From: Pelobates cultripes
Lineage: Eukaryota; Chordata; Amphibia; Anura; Pelobatidae
Direction: 5' to 3'
Length of the DNA: 64,000 bases
NCBI GenBank assembly: GCA_933207985.1
Contig: OW240912.1
Coordinates: 81,453,542 to 81,517,541, forward strand
Shown here: positions 34,972 through 46,918 of the stretch, piece after piece
How positions within the stretch are numbered: position 1 is the stretch's first letter
How the letters are laid out: each line of letters begins with the position of its first letter
Translations under genes and position numbers: made by a program
The notes under the pieces: model-generated
What the model saw: only the letters and a program-made list of their open reading frames with translations
Told to the model about the DNA's origin: nothing
Databases searched by the model: none

Positions 34972-37174
34972 GATGTTCAAGCAAACCCAAGCTGGATGTG
35001 AAGACGTATTGAAATATAACCACGTAGGTGTAATATGCAATCAAGTAAGATGGCCATCAATAGGGCTGGTACAGAAAACTCATGATAATATTTGGTGATT
35101 ACTAAAGGAGTGCAGATGCATCAAATTCTTCAAAGGTAACTCAAAATGAAAAAAAACAAATCAGTGTGACCCAAATTGGACACTGCTGTCCAATCTATTC
35201 CACGTTGGACTCAATAATGGCAGGCACAATGGTATTTGTTGCAAACAGATTTAAAAGTAGACTTTGTGGTGAGATCCATTACTGTCAGCTTCCCAAACAT
35301 TAATATTTGAGGTCACATCCTGGCTACCGGTACCTGTTAATGGGTAATGTACTAAGAAAGAGGAGAAAATACTTCTTTGTGCGGAGCAACATCTCTACTG
35401 CTCCCCCTACATTAGGGAAAGTATAAAAGAGGTGAGAGGGATTAGAACATTACAATGAGTGGCATATTAGATGCGTATAAATGGCTATTTATGTAAGTGG
35501 TGTCTAATTATGTATATGCATGCATATAGCTACTTAGACAGTGTGGTCTCAGAAGATGGAGCTTAGCAGTCGGTATGAATGGAAAACAATATTGCGCAAT
35601 GACTCACAACAAAATTTCTTTAGTCAGCTGTGATTCAACAGTTTTTTGTGTAGAAAAATAGCATTTGCTGCCATTTTAATCCCCACATAAGGACAGAAAA
35701 TGTGTCCAGGAGGGTGAGCAGGCTCTCACGTAGTTCAGATATATGAGGCCCCAGAAAATTGGAATGAGATGCCCAGTTACATATATCACCTGGATGAGAG
35801 GTCCAATCAGAACGAATGGTGGGTCTGTAAGGTGATATATTTACAAAAAATAAACTTGCACATTACTTTCCAGAATGGAAAAATAGGATTAGGATGGTAC
35901 TTTATTTGTAAATAACTTGGCAGTGAAATGGTTAAGCACATGAGGGCATTGCTCACCCCTCTGGCACACTCAGGCTGGGTACAATGTTACAGTGTTACAG
36001 TGTTATTGAGTGCGTCTTATCAGCATAAGCTCTATTCTCTTCGCAGAAAGAAAATCAGACTGGATTGATGGCATTGTTGCCAAATGTAGAAGCTGATAGA
36101 GGACAGTGTCAGTTTTATCGTGTTTTCTGTTTCCCCTGAGCCATAAGGGGCTGTTTCTTTATGCAATAGCTGCATATTTTGCTTACCCTGATGCAGATCA
36201 GTTTTAGAAGGTACTCGTAGTTATTCTCTCTATCTCCCGGTCTCCATTAGAAATTAGCTTTCACTGGGGAAATGCTATTAAAATTAGATTAGAGAAGCTG
36301 TGCTTAAACAAAAGGCAGAAAATTCCTCATTAACCCCACGAGTGTTGTAGGGCCTGCAAGAAAAGATGTCAGACTGCTTCCAGTTACAGAATACCTCTTA
36401 GCATGCTATAAATAAAATCAGAGACTGCGTGTGTCTTAGCAAAATGCTGATATCAGGAGGTGTAGAAAGACAGATGGCCTCTTAGGATTTTATGTATCAA
36501 AGCAACAATAAAGAATATACTTCGGCACCCACAAACTTTTTGTTTCATCTGAATTAAATCGTTCAAAAATAAATAAATTTAGTTTCGTCCAAACCAAATT
36601 TCAGCCATTGGTGTAATTATTTTCGAACAAAATTCACCCATTAGGTTCGTTTCAGGAATTACATTTTGTACAAATGGAATTGTGTGTGCACAGCAGCACA
36701 CACCACCCAGGCGCACACTGAACATGGCCAGTTATATTTTTCATTTATTTTTAATTTATTGGGGAGCGGAGACTGGAGAGGGAGAGAGACTTTAGTTACC
36801 TTGGCTTTCTACTGACACTCTTTGTTTTTTTTTAAAATATATATTTTTAATGAATTATTATTAATTTAATGATACTTTTTAATACTATAGTAGAAGTAAT
36901 AACAATAATTAGCCAATAGCCATACATATAAATAAATAAATATAAGAAAGAAAGAGATTTTCTTTATTTATAGAATGGTAATAGCATTTACAGAGACACT
37001 CGACTAAATTGAATACATGCAACATGAATTAAATAAAAGTATTACAAAATAAAGTTAACTCTCACATTTTCGGTTCTTGAATTTCCTGAAAATCCTCCCT
37101 CAGTTTTGGTGGTCATTGTTATGGTGTTTTGTAGTTTTCTGTTCTTCATTTTGTCACAGCATGCGGTTTTCCCT
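34972..37174. other. no recognised gene
   Basis: The stretch 36530-36670 contains TTCG/CGAA-rich phrases reminiscent of the inverted repeat at 48455-49190. The rest shows nothing I recognise. Confidence 0.45.
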
Positions 37175-37430
37175 TTTGCCAGCGCAAGTGATAGAAGTGT
37201 CAAGTTGGCTTCGCGAGTGCTAGGGCTGATGGCGAAACGCAGGTTCTGTAGTAGTCTGGAGAACATATGGGTTATCTGTCTGTTGGGCAATCACCCCAAC
37301 AGCTAACAGGTGTAAGGAATGCTGGCTCATTATTTGATTTAAATAAAGCTGTGGCCGTTGCCCTTATCCAGTACCCAGGCATCTTGTTGCTATTTGGGGC
37401 AATGTCTGGGTCAGCAGTCATGTAAATTAT
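37175..37430 (+). mobile_element. Ngaro-like 3' end, copy 3
   Basis: GCCAGCGCA, AGGGCTGATGGCG, CAACAGCTAACAG, AATAAAGCTGTGGCCGTTGC and CAGCAGTCATG occur in the same order and spacing as at 63265-63530 in the long copy. AATAAA here probably serves as the polyadenylation signal. No coding sequence remains upstream. Confidence 0.8.
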
Positions 37431-37984
37431 CAGGATTTGATGGTACTGCAATAATCTTTGCCCAGTTATTAAAACGTTCCCAGCTAATTATTGGATTCCC
37501 ATGTTCAGTGTAAGAGGTAAGTATGCACAATATCCTATGTTCAGCGGGGGTTTATGGGATATTGGTTCAAGTACTTGTACTGGCTTCCAGTTGTAGTATT
37601 ATTTTAATACCATCTGGAGATATGTTTGCAGATTATTTAGCTTCTAATGGATTGTGGGAACAGGGTAGTCTTAGACCAAATTAGTTTCCAGGTATTCAGA
37701 CACTCTCCATAATGGTAATATAATATTACTTTACTTCTGCAATATGTAGTGCTTTAGTGCATTGGAATTTGGAACTAATGTCTATGGAGGATCCCATGAG
37801 ATTACAGGAATCTCATAGATATTATATCCAGAGAGAATGCCTTGTTCCCACAACTAACAGGATTTGTCATGTGGAGGATTTTACCATAAAAATCCTATTA
37901 CCAAGTCCGTACTTTGTCTTATGATATCTTTTGATTGCATTGCAAAAATGGAAAAGGAACCACACTCACTTCACTAAAGACAGA
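37431..37984. other. no recognisable feature
   Basis: No gene or mobile signature recognised. Confidence 0.5.
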
Positions 37985-38150
37985 GTGCTTAGCTGAACCA
38001 AGGGCCAGCATGAGCCCAGAAGATAATAAATACCAGTATTGGAAAAAGGGTCCAGGCACTCCAATGTCTTCAGACACCTTTATTAAAACACGTGGAACAG
38101 TGCAACGTTTCGACTTCCAATGGAGCCTTTGTCAAGCATGATTATCTTTT
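37985..38150 (-). mobile_element. Interspersed repeat with GTCGAAACG hairpin
   Basis: On the minus strand the sequence reads TTGACAAAGGCTCC, a loop, then GGAAGTCGAAACGTTGC, and further on AATAAAGGTGTC. A related module lies at 55370-55445. The layout recalls a decayed hammerhead-ribozyme core as carried by Penelope-like retroelements, but the CUGAUGA box is not intact. The family assignment is tentative. Confidence 0.4.
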
Positions 38151-39212
38151 GACTGCATGTCACGCTGGCTGTGTCTCTACAAAATGGAAGCAAACTCTGT
38201 CTGGATCTTTAGTCTCCAACCATCTCCATCTCATGGACAAAACTAGTCAGTGGCTAGTTCTTCTTTTAGTGGAATATTTCACTTTAAGGGCTAATATGTG
38301 ACGAGAAAGTGAAACTTCCTCAGATCAATGAGTGGTAACAAAATCCCATAATTGACAACAATATAAAGCCAGTTCCTTCAAGATTTAGAACAGCACTTTT
38401 GATTCAAATGTATATCTTCCCATTTCACATGCTTGCGATTGCGAACATAATGACTGTGCCAGTGTTAATATAAGGACAGGCCTTTGTGAAATCTTTTCTG
38501 GAGTAATATCATTGAGTGTCATTTTGGGCAAATGTTTCCAAAGATTTCCTATTGTTTTCTCATCTGTATACATGATGTCCAGATCTTAGAAGGTCAAACA
38601 ACTGCTAAGAATGCCAACATATTTAACAGTACATACAAGGGGCATTTATTTATGAGCCTTTATTTGGTTACAAAATTCTGCGTAAAGCAAACTCTGCTTC
38701 ATTAGTAATTAATCTTCTAGGAAGATCAGAGAAGGTGTGCAGCGGAAGCAAATGATACTTAGCCTATGTGCTATAGTCCTATCCCTCCCTTGGCGTGCAG
38801 GTCCTGTCCATTTCTTTCATGCCATTAATCTACTCTCTATCTGGTTTGATGCTGCTAATGTCAATACTGATCATGTCATTTCTCTACTCCCTGTTGAAGA
38901 CTCATCCAGTCACTGAGCGGACATTTGCCATGAGATCTGAAGCAACCAAGTTCTGAAACCAATAGCATTCAAATGATCTCACACCAGAAAATCTCAGTGT
39001 GAGCTGAAATGTTGCATGTGGCAATAAACTACCCTACAAGGAATACTGAGTGCTCTATCATTTTTATGCTATTAACCTGCTTCCTATCTGGCTTAAGTGA
39101 AAGACACTGTTGTCTAGTCCTAAATTCACATCCAGCCCATCTGTCAATAAAGTGACGCACAGACTTTGTAGCCAAGGAGTTTGTTCCTTACAAAGTACAG
39201 CAATCTCACAAC
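38151..39212. other. no recognisable feature
   Basis: No gene or mobile signature recognised. Confidence 0.5.
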
Positions 39213-39330
39213 TTAAAGGGACACTACAGGCACCCAGACCACTTTATCTCATTGAAGAGGTCTGGGTGCACTGTCCCTGTCCCGAGCCCTGCAATGTTTT
39301 ACATTCAGAGAAACTACCACACAGATTCTC
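39213..39330. mobile_element. TTAA-ended MITE, single end
   Basis: TTAAAGGGACACTACAGGC, then the GCACCCAGACCACTT/AGGTCTGGGTGC hairpin. Same type as 14979 and 17571, truncated. Confidence 0.65.
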
Positions 39331-39809
39331 CGCTCCATTTTTAATAATAGTCAGCTATCCAAATAATCGCATGGCAATTATAAGGAGGACATGAATCCTA
39401 TTGTTTTTTTGGGAATAGGCATTGTTTTCCCACTGATTTCTGAAGTAGCTTTTCCTCAACTATAGTTGTTTCCATTCATATGAATTTCACAAATATCTGG
39501 ATCTTGATGGGTTTTAAAACATTAAAATGCAATAATACATCATGAAGTCTATGTCCAACCAAATGGTTCTAATGGCAGCATTGAAGAGAGTATCATAACT
39601 TACCCAGATGTAAATAGTCTGAAGTTCTTTCTTCAACCAGAAATTTCAGCTATAACATAACAATACCAAGCAAAATAACACATTTTTAGAGTAGAAAATG
39701 AACATGAAAAACAGACTATGTGACTCTGAAAATCTAAAAACACATTTGGAGACCCTGTGTGCAGATATATTAAAACAGAGCTTGCACTTCTCATTCCAGT
39801 GAGCACATA
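39331..39809. other. no recognisable feature
   Basis: No gene or mobile signature recognised. Confidence 0.5.
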
Positions 39810-40007
39810 CTGAAGTACAGTGGCGTACACATGACCCTTGGGGCCCCGGTGAGAAAATTGATCCGTGGGCCCCCCACCACCGCCCACGCTTTCTCTGTGT
39901 GGGCAGGGGCCGCAACACATGGCGGTGGGCACCTGGTCGCAGGGGTTACAGGGCTGCAACCCCTGCGACCACGGTAAGTACGCCAGTGCATGCAGATGCA
40001 CACACAC

Positions 40008-40305
40008 TTAAAGGACCACTACAGACACCCAGATCACATCAGCTCAATGAAGTGGTCTGGTTGTCAGGTCCCTCTAGTTTAAACCCTGCAGCTGAAACAT
40101 AGCAGGTTCAGAGAAACTGCTATGTTTCACTGAGGGTTAATCCAGCTTCCGCGATTCTAAGACACTGGTTGTCCATTGGAAAGCATTGAGTAATGCTTTC
40201 CTATGGGCAGTTTGAATGCGCGAGTGGCTCTTGCCGCGCATGCACATTCGGAGCTGAGAGGCAGAGGGATCCCCAGCGCCAAGGGAGTCCGGTGCTGGAG
40301 AAAGG
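40008..40305. mobile_element. Nested TTAA-ended MITE
   Basis: Starts TTAAAGGACCACTACAGAC and shows the CACCCAGATCAC/GTGGTCTGG hairpin, the GGAAAGCATTGAG phrase and GCGCATGCAC. It lacks a clear right end. Confidence 0.65.
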
Positions 40306-40309
40306 TAAG

Positions 40310-40625
40310 TGCTGAAGACACACACACTCTCACTTACAGACGCATACACACTAGCAAACAGACACACACATTTACTGACAAAGACACACTTAGCGACAGA
40401 CATACACACACATACACACTCACTTACAAAACACACTCTCATTGACAAACACACACTCACTAACAGACATCAAACAGACTCACTAACACACACACAAACA
40501 CACTCAGTAACACACACACAGTAACACACTCACTGACACTCACTAGCAGACACACACTCAACAGACACACTCACTGACACTCACTAGCAGACACACACAC
40601 TAACACTCACACACAAACACTCACA
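40310..40625. repeat. CA-rich array (ACACACTCACTNACAGAC)
   Basis: Degenerate units of CACTCACTAACAGACACACA lying inside the composite hAT element. Confidence 0.9.
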
Positions 40626-40734
40626 CATGTTTTTTTTTTAAATGTAATCCAACAGCCTCCTTACCTTTTGGAGTGCTGGGGGGATTCCCTGAGGTCCAGT
40701 GGTGCTGCTGGGCAACTGGGTGGCCAGTCACCTG

Positions 40735-40949
40735 GCGGGCTGGCTGTCTGGGTGACCGGCGCGCGAGGGAGCACTCTCCCCTGAGTGCTTCCTCTTCAGC
40801 TCCCTCGCGCGCCGCGTACGGATGCCGGCGCCGGAAGGTGACGTCATGTTCCGGCTCCGGTATCAGTGCAGTGCGCGAGGGAGCTGAAGAGGAAGCACTC
40901 AGAGGAGAGTGCTCCCTTGCGCGCCGGCCACCCAGACAGCCAGCCCGCC
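40735..40949. repeat. GC-rich perfect-looking palindrome centred on TGACGTCA
   Basis: GCGGGCTGGCTGTCTGGGTG on the left is mirrored by the inverse CACCCAGACAGCCAGCCCGC on the right. Pairing continues through GAGGGAGC and TCCTCTTCAGC to the centre at about 40842, where TGACGTCA (40839-40846) is a full cAMP-response-type site. A related palindrome lies at 43676-43833. Confidence 0.85.
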
Positions 40950-41133
40950 CACCGGGGTCGGCAGGGCCAGCCTCGGGGGGACCTGGGGTGGCCGGCTCCT
41001 GGGCCCCCCAGGGCAAGAGGCTGGCCCAGTAGGTACATACCAGGGACGCAGGGGCGGCCGGGCCCCCTGGTGGGCCGGGCCCGGTCGCAGCCGTGACCCC
41101 TGTGACCCTGGTATGTACGCCACTGCTGAAGTA

Positions 41134-41654
41134 CTTACTGGGTTTAGTAGTGCAGTGGAGAAAGTCTAAAAAGCACTCACCTGTAAAGCACTTCCATGCC
41201 CAGGATGAGACATTTTTACTCTATGATACTTCAGGCACAGAAATACCACGAGTTCATGAGCACTCAGGCATTATTTTCATAGTCCAATGTATAGATGTGT
41301 GGGAGTTAAAGCAACAGTCTGCGCTGGCTCAATCCCCATAACAACGTCATCTCCTTCTTAAAATTAGAGGCCCAATCCTCCTATGTATTAAATGAATCCC
41401 TCTAAAGCACTTTAGCTTGCTGGAATGCTTTAGGTGTGAAATTTGTGTCCTCTACTTTTCATTTTGCAAAAAGTGCAGATTTCAGTAGAAATTGATACTT
41501 TTATTTATTAAAATTGTTTCACCCAATTTGCTTTCAAACATACACCAGCTCTTGTTACTTCCTGGTTTGGTTAGCTCAGTGGAGCTAAACTCAAGCGGCA
41601 GGAATTGCTCAGAGCATCTGCCTTGCAAAGACTTCTCATTGAGTTGCATTGGGA
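41134..41654. other. no recognisable feature
   Basis: No gene or mobile signature recognised. Confidence 0.5.
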
Positions 41655-41894
41655 AGTCTTAGCCTAAGGCACACCTGTGCACTAATCATGCTGTCTAATC
41701 AGCATCTTGATATGCCACACCTGTGAGGTGGATGGATTATATCGGCAAATGAGAAGTGCTCACTAACACAGATTTGTGAACAATATTTGAGAGAAATAGG
41801 CCTTTTGTGTACATAGAGAAAGTCTTAGATCTTTGAGTTCAGCTCATGAAAAATGGGGGCAAAACCAAAAATGTTGCGTTTATAATTTTGTTCA

Positions 41895-41925
<31 letters not shown>
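41655..41925. mobile_element. Tc1/mariner-like element end plus (TA)n
   Basis: GGCACACCTGTGCA, GAGAAGTGCTCACTAACAC, ATTTGAGAGAAATAGGCC, TCAGCTCATGAAAAATGGG and finally GTTGCGTTTATAATTTTGTT match, from memory, the end of a widespread vertebrate Tc1/mariner-like element. The terminus runs into a TA array at 41897-41925. Confidence 0.65.
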
Positions 41926-41932
<7 letters not shown>

Positions 41933-41935
41933 TTA

Positions 41936-42303
41936 AACATACAAGATCCATCGCACTTGCTCATTCACTTAACAGCAATTTCAAGTCTCACAGAATGTAA
42001 TAGTTCTATTTAAAAACACCTCACCTAGGCAAAAAAATAAATAAATGGGGTTTTAGTTACAATATATGATCCTACATTGCATAAGCTTACCACAACGCCA
42101 ATGTTCCCCATTCATGGCAGGTCTTACTCTCACAGCCCAATGTCTGTTCTTACGAGATTAATCCACTTGCTTGGGAAATGCTTCCTCCTGGGACTCTCTG
42201 CAGGTTAAATAGGGCTCTGGAACGAATAATAAAACCATTATATTCTGTGAGACTTGAAATTGCTGTTTAGTGAATGAGTGGTTGAGCTGGATTTTGTATG
42301 TTA
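41936..42303. mobile_element. MITE with about 65-bp terminal inverted repeats
   Basis: The left arm holds CTCATTCACTTAACAGC and AATTTCAAGTCTCACAG. The right arm holds the inverse CTGTGAGACTTGAAATT and GCTGTTTAGTGAATGAG. Outer ends AACATACAAGATCC and GGATTTTGTATGTT also pair. Non-coding, 368 bases. Confidence 0.8.
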
Positions 42304-43458
42304 TATGAATTGGCCCCAGCAGCACCCTTATAAGTATGCATTTTTAGGTAAAGCAGCCCTCTTTATAATTATATATTTCATTAGAGTGTTCCTTTAAGGC
42401 TGTCCATTTGATTGCACTGTCCATGTATGACGTATTTTATTTACTAAACACTCACTAAATGGAGCATTGTGAACTAATTTCACAATAAGGTCACAATACA
42501 CCAGCTAGATTTTCCCAAACTCATCTTTCAGTAACTAAAACTTCTAACATATTTAAAAGAGAAATTAAATCACCAAGACAGTATACTATAAGAAAATATA
42601 TCATCTATCATTCTCTGTAAAAGGGAACCTGCTGATCAACGATTAAAGAGAATACCAGTGCTGGAGCTGACCCCCTCCCCCCACCTTTTTTTTTAATACC
42701 TTAAGCAGATAATGCATTATAGGAAATATTCATAGAACATTTAAATATATTCATAGTAAACTAAAAAAAAAAAATCCTCTAAAATTTTCATTGATATTAT
42801 TACTCACGTTGACATACTTATGTAGAAGTGACACTTGTGATGTCATACAGAACGCGATGAAGTCATTGCAGGCACATACATTATCATACGCTGAGTGAAT
42901 ACCATAGTATTTACAACGACATTCAGCAGATTGTTTACTATTGGAAATGAAAGCTCAAGAAGAAATTGGATTCTGCAGGAATTACCATCAGAATGTATAG
43001 TTTTATGCAAAATACTAACAACTCCCACATTATTAATACATTTATTATTTTACCTTGAGCGTTCATAAACAAAATTTATAGAGGGGCCTGGGAGTAATGC
43101 ATACCTCCCAAGTGTCCCTATTTAGGGCTCAAATCCCTCTGTCTCTCTCTTCTATCCTAATGTTTATCTTTGCTAGGAGCTTCATATTGTTAGTGTGTCT
43201 CAGTGTATAGCACAGATATATATAGCTATATATAACAGCAATAATGTTTGCAAATCACTCTGTAAATAAGATACATTGTTCATCTTCTAAATTGCATAAA
43301 TTGTTATTAGTAAGTCACCTAAAATTTCTCAAAACAGCTCTGCTCCATGCCACACCCCATGCACACCATTAAAATTAAAATGTGCCCCCTGTCCATTGCA
43401 AATGTTTCGAGGTTTTGTAATGTGTGGTATTTACTGATAATAGGGAAAACTTATGTTC
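42304..43458. other. no recognised gene
   Basis: GTGTTCCTTTAAGG at 42387 looks like an isolated TTAA-ended MITE end. GCATACCTCCCAAGTGTCCC at 43100 is a common-looking repeat start. Nothing else recognised. Confidence 0.45.
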
Positions 43459-43459
43459 C

Positions 43460-44022
43460 ATCAAGTCAGGGCTTGAAAAATCCCAGTCGCCATGGCGACT
43501 ACAAATTTTGTCCTGGCGCCTGGGATTTGTCAGCCTTTTACCTAAAGTACCCGCCTGCGGGAGCATGGAAGCAGCCGGCTCAGGGAGCATGTAGCCGTCC
43601 GCCCTGGAAAGAATGGGGGTGGCTCAGGGATTGTGGAGGCGAGAATGGAAGAATGGAGGTGGCAGGCAGGGGCAGCGTGAGAGGGAGCAGTGATCTTCCT
43701 GCAGCTCCTCTCTGCTCCTTTGCGCTGTGTAATGATGCCAGGAGCCGGAATATGACGTCATTCTGACCCCGGCATCACTGCAGACAGTGCGAGGGAGAGA
43801 AGAGGAGCTGCAGGATGATCACTGCTCCCTCGCACACAGGAATAGCAGCCCCAGTGGACCCCAGGGAAAGTCCACTCAGCTCTCCCACAGGTAGGGAGGC
43901 TGGGTGGATTAGAATAAAAAAATATAATTTTGTGAGTGTTAGAGAAAGTGTAAGTGTGTATGTCTGTATGTGTATGCCTGTGTGTGTGTATACATGTGTG
44001 TGTGTGTGTATATATGAATGTG

Positions 44023-44063
<41 letters not shown>

Positions 44064-44110
44064 CTCTGTCAATGAGTGTGTCAGTGAGTGCATGTGTATG
44101 TCTGTCTGAG
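43460..44110. mobile_element. Probable hAT-type element, one end, with palindrome and TG array
   Basis: Starts CAGGGCTTGAAAAATCCC (about 43468) and reads CCAGTCGCCATGGCGACTAC, itself palindromic. It contains a GC-rich palindrome (43676-43833, centre TGACGTCA at 43753) and a TG-rich array (43930-44095). This is the same architecture as 39818-41125. The right terminus was not found. Confidence 0.5.
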
Positions 44111-44224
44111 AGTGTGTATCTGTTTAGGTACCTGGGGGATTAGGTACCCCCTCTGATCACATGATTGCTGTTTTTACTCCCTTTTTTCCCACGCCGTCCT
44201 GATTTTGCTGTTGCTCGTCCTGCC

Positions 44225-44360
44225 TCCATAGCTGAGATCTTTATGATCTCAGCTAAGCCAATGCTTTCCCATAGGAAAGCATTGGGAGTATATTGCGCAT
44301 GTTCTATATGGGTAACATTCTGACACAGGACTCTCTAGTGGCCGTCTGAGTAGGCAGCAA
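44225..44360. mobile_element. TTAA-ended MITE, internal fragment
   Basis: CTGAGATCTTTATGATCTCAG palindrome, then CCCATAGGAAAGCATTGGG, TGCGCATG and AGTGGCCGTCT, phrases shared with the M-type MITE interiors. No ends. Confidence 0.55.
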
Positions 44361-44399
44361 TAATATAATAATATAATATAATATACATACAGATATGTT

Positions 44400-45260
44400 A
44401 TAACATATATATAGCTCGTTATAATATATATATAGCTCGTTAAATTATATAGATACATATAGTATATTTATATACTGCAGTAAAACCTCACAGTAGATCT
44501 CTAATACTATATAGCTATGTTATAATATATATATAGATCGTTAAATTATATAGATACATATAGTATATTTATATACTGCAGTAAAACCTCACAGTAGATC
44601 TCTAATACTATATAGCTATGTTATAATATATATATAGATCGTTAAATTATATAGATACATATAGTATATTTATATACTGCAGTAAAACCTCACCGTAGAT
44701 CTCTAATACTATATAGCTATGTTATAATATATATATAGCTCGTTAAATTATATAGATACATATAGTATATTTATATACTGCAGTAAAACCTCACCGTAGA
44801 TCTCTAATACTATATAGCTATGTTATAATATATATATAGCTCGTTAAATTATATAGATACATATAGTATATTTATATACTGCAGTAAAACCTCACAGTAG
44901 ATCTCTAATACTATATAGCTATGTTATAATATATATATAGATCGTTAAATTATATAGATACATATAGTATATTTATATACTGCAGTAAAACCTCACCGTA
45001 GATCTCTAATACCATATAGCTATGTTATAATATATATAGCTCGTTAAATTATATAGATACAAATAGTATATTTATATACTGCAGTAAAATCTCACAGTAG
45101 ATCTCTAATACTATATAGCTATGTTATAATATATATATGGCTCGTTAAATTATATAGATACATATAGTAAATTTATGTACTGCAGTAAAACCTCACAGTA
45201 GATCTCTAATACTATATAGCTATGGTATAATATATATTGCTACGTTATAATATATAGATA
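44400..45260. repeat. 101-bp tandem satellite, about eight units
   Basis: The marker GTAAAACCTC recurs at 44480, 44581, 44682, 44783, 44884 and 44985, exactly 101 bases apart. It recurs (once as GTAAAATCTC) at 45084 (99) and 45185 (101). Each unit has a TATAGATACATATAG segment, CTGCAG, and AGATCTCTAATACTATATAGC. Units differ at two diagnostic sites: GCTCG or GATCG, and CACAG or CACCG. The combinations are mixed along the array. The ends are degenerate. Confidence 0.95.
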
Positions 45261-45805
45261 TATAGTATCTCCACTCCAAATACCCAGAGCACTAATAACA
45301 TTAAACTTTGCATAATTTCTCTTTATACTCACTGATATACCACAGTGATCACACATGTCGTCCCTGATTGGGAAACACATCAACAAGCTGCCTCTCTTGG
45401 GTCTTCTGGTTTCTGCTAGCACTCAGTATGAACAAACTGAATTTAAAAAAAGCCTGCTTAAAGTTTTAATAAATTGAATAGAAAACTGAATATTCGTAGT
45501 CAGAAATAACAACACAGAGCATTGATCAGGCGCAGCCTATGTAGTAGTTACGTGGACTGATTCTCTCTACACAAAACTCTTGATTATGACGAATTAAAGC
45601 AGGATTTGCAAATATTGGCCTCGATATCATTTTATCTGCAAAACCCAGTCAACTGGATTTGTCCGATATTTTTTTTTTTTTTAAGAGCTGAGGGAGTAAA
45701 TTTGCAAATAGATATCACGACGTATGAAGCATTATTTAAGAACGAATGCAAGTTGTACATACAATGATTTTGAAATGTAAAACAGAAAGTGCTTGGCATG
45801 CATAC
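45261..45805. other. no recognisable feature
   Basis: No gene or mobile signature recognised. Confidence 0.5.
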
Positions 45806-46918
45806 ACTATACATACATTGCACTCAGAAATATTCACATCCCTTCCTTTGTTCACATTCTATGTTGCAGCCTTATTCTACAATTGTTTCCTTTTTTTTCA
45901 AATCAAACTACACTCAATATCCCATAATGAAAAATAAAAAATAAGGATTTATTTACTGGTTATGGTTCAACAAGTTTTGCACACCTGGATTTGTCTCATT
46001 TCTGCCATTCATCTCTGGAGGTCTTCTCAAGCTCTGTCAAATTAGATGGGAACGGTCGGTGTACAGACATTTTCAGGTCTCTACAGAGATGTTAGATTGC
46101 GTTCAAGTCCAGGCTATAACTGGGCCACTTAAGGACATTCACAGAGTTGTCCATAAGTCATACTAGTGTAGTCTTGTCTGTGTGCTTAGGGTCATTGTCC
46201 TGTTGAAAGGTGAACCCCAGTCTTAAATCTTGAATGTTCCAGGCCAGAATTTCAGCATCTCTCTGTATTTTGCTGCGGTCAGCTTTCCCTCACTCTGACT
46301 CGTCTCCCTGACTCTGAAAAATACCCCCAAAGCATGATGCTACCACCACCATGGAATGGTATTCTAGTTCTGTTTGCCATTAAGGCCAGATAGGTTTGTT
46401 GTTGTAGTAACAGCTGTCCTTCGTACCTTTCTGCCATTACCACACATTATTTATGGGGCTCACTCACTGATCTCATTGGGTCACCTCTCTTATGAAGGCC
46501 CTTCTCCACTAATTGTTCAGTTTAGCCAGGTGGCCAGCTCTAAGAAGAATCCTAGATGTTCCAAACTTTTTTAATTTAAGAATTATGGAGGCCACTGTGC
46601 TCTTGGGAACCTTCAACACAACCAAATCTTTTTTGTAGCCTTCACCAGATATGTGCCTTGACACATTCCTATCTCTGCGCCTCATAGGGAATTCTTTTAA
46701 CGTTATGGCCTATGTTTTGCTCTGAGATACATTAAGAGTTGTGGTACATTTTATAGACAGGTTTGTGCCATGTCCAATCCATTGAATACGACACAGGTGG
46801 GCTCCATAAAACATTTAGTAACATATCAAAGATGATGCAGAAAAATGAGATACATCTAAGCTAAATTTCAAGTATCATGACAAAGGATCCGAATACTTCA
46901 ATGTGATATTTCAGTTTT
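45806..46918 (-). pseudogene. Degraded Tc1-like transposon with transposase remains
   Basis: The plus strand is the antisense of a Tc1-like transposon: TTTGTTCACATTCTATGTTGC, TTCAAGTCCAGGCTATAACTG, GTGTGCTTAGGGTCATTGTCC, AGCATGATGCTACCACCACC and GGAGGCCACTGTGCTCTTGG match, from memory, the common vertebrate consensus in that order. The transposase on the minus strand has many stops and a deletion near 46345-46430, so it is long dead. Its end at about 46918 is overrun by a LINE-type poly-T. Confidence 0.8.

Larger units (their letters stand above)
39810..41133. mobile_element. Composite hAT-type element with exact 8-bp duplication
   Basis: The element is 39818-41125 between copies of CTGAAGTA (39810-39817, 41126-41133). 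It begins CAGTGGCGTACAC and ends GTATGTACGCCACTG. Internal copies of the same termini also occur: GTAAGTACGCCAGTG ending near 39989 and CAGTAGGTACATACC beginning near 41029. The two ends are thus each a short MITE-like unit flanking a passenger. The passenger holds a nested TTAA-ended MITE, a CA-rich array and a GC-rich palindrome. No transposase. Confidence 0.85.

Noticed and set aside
44400..45260. CRISPR-like regular spacing
   Set aside because: The whole 101-bp unit is repeated, not a short repeat with unique spacers, and the genome is eukaryotic.
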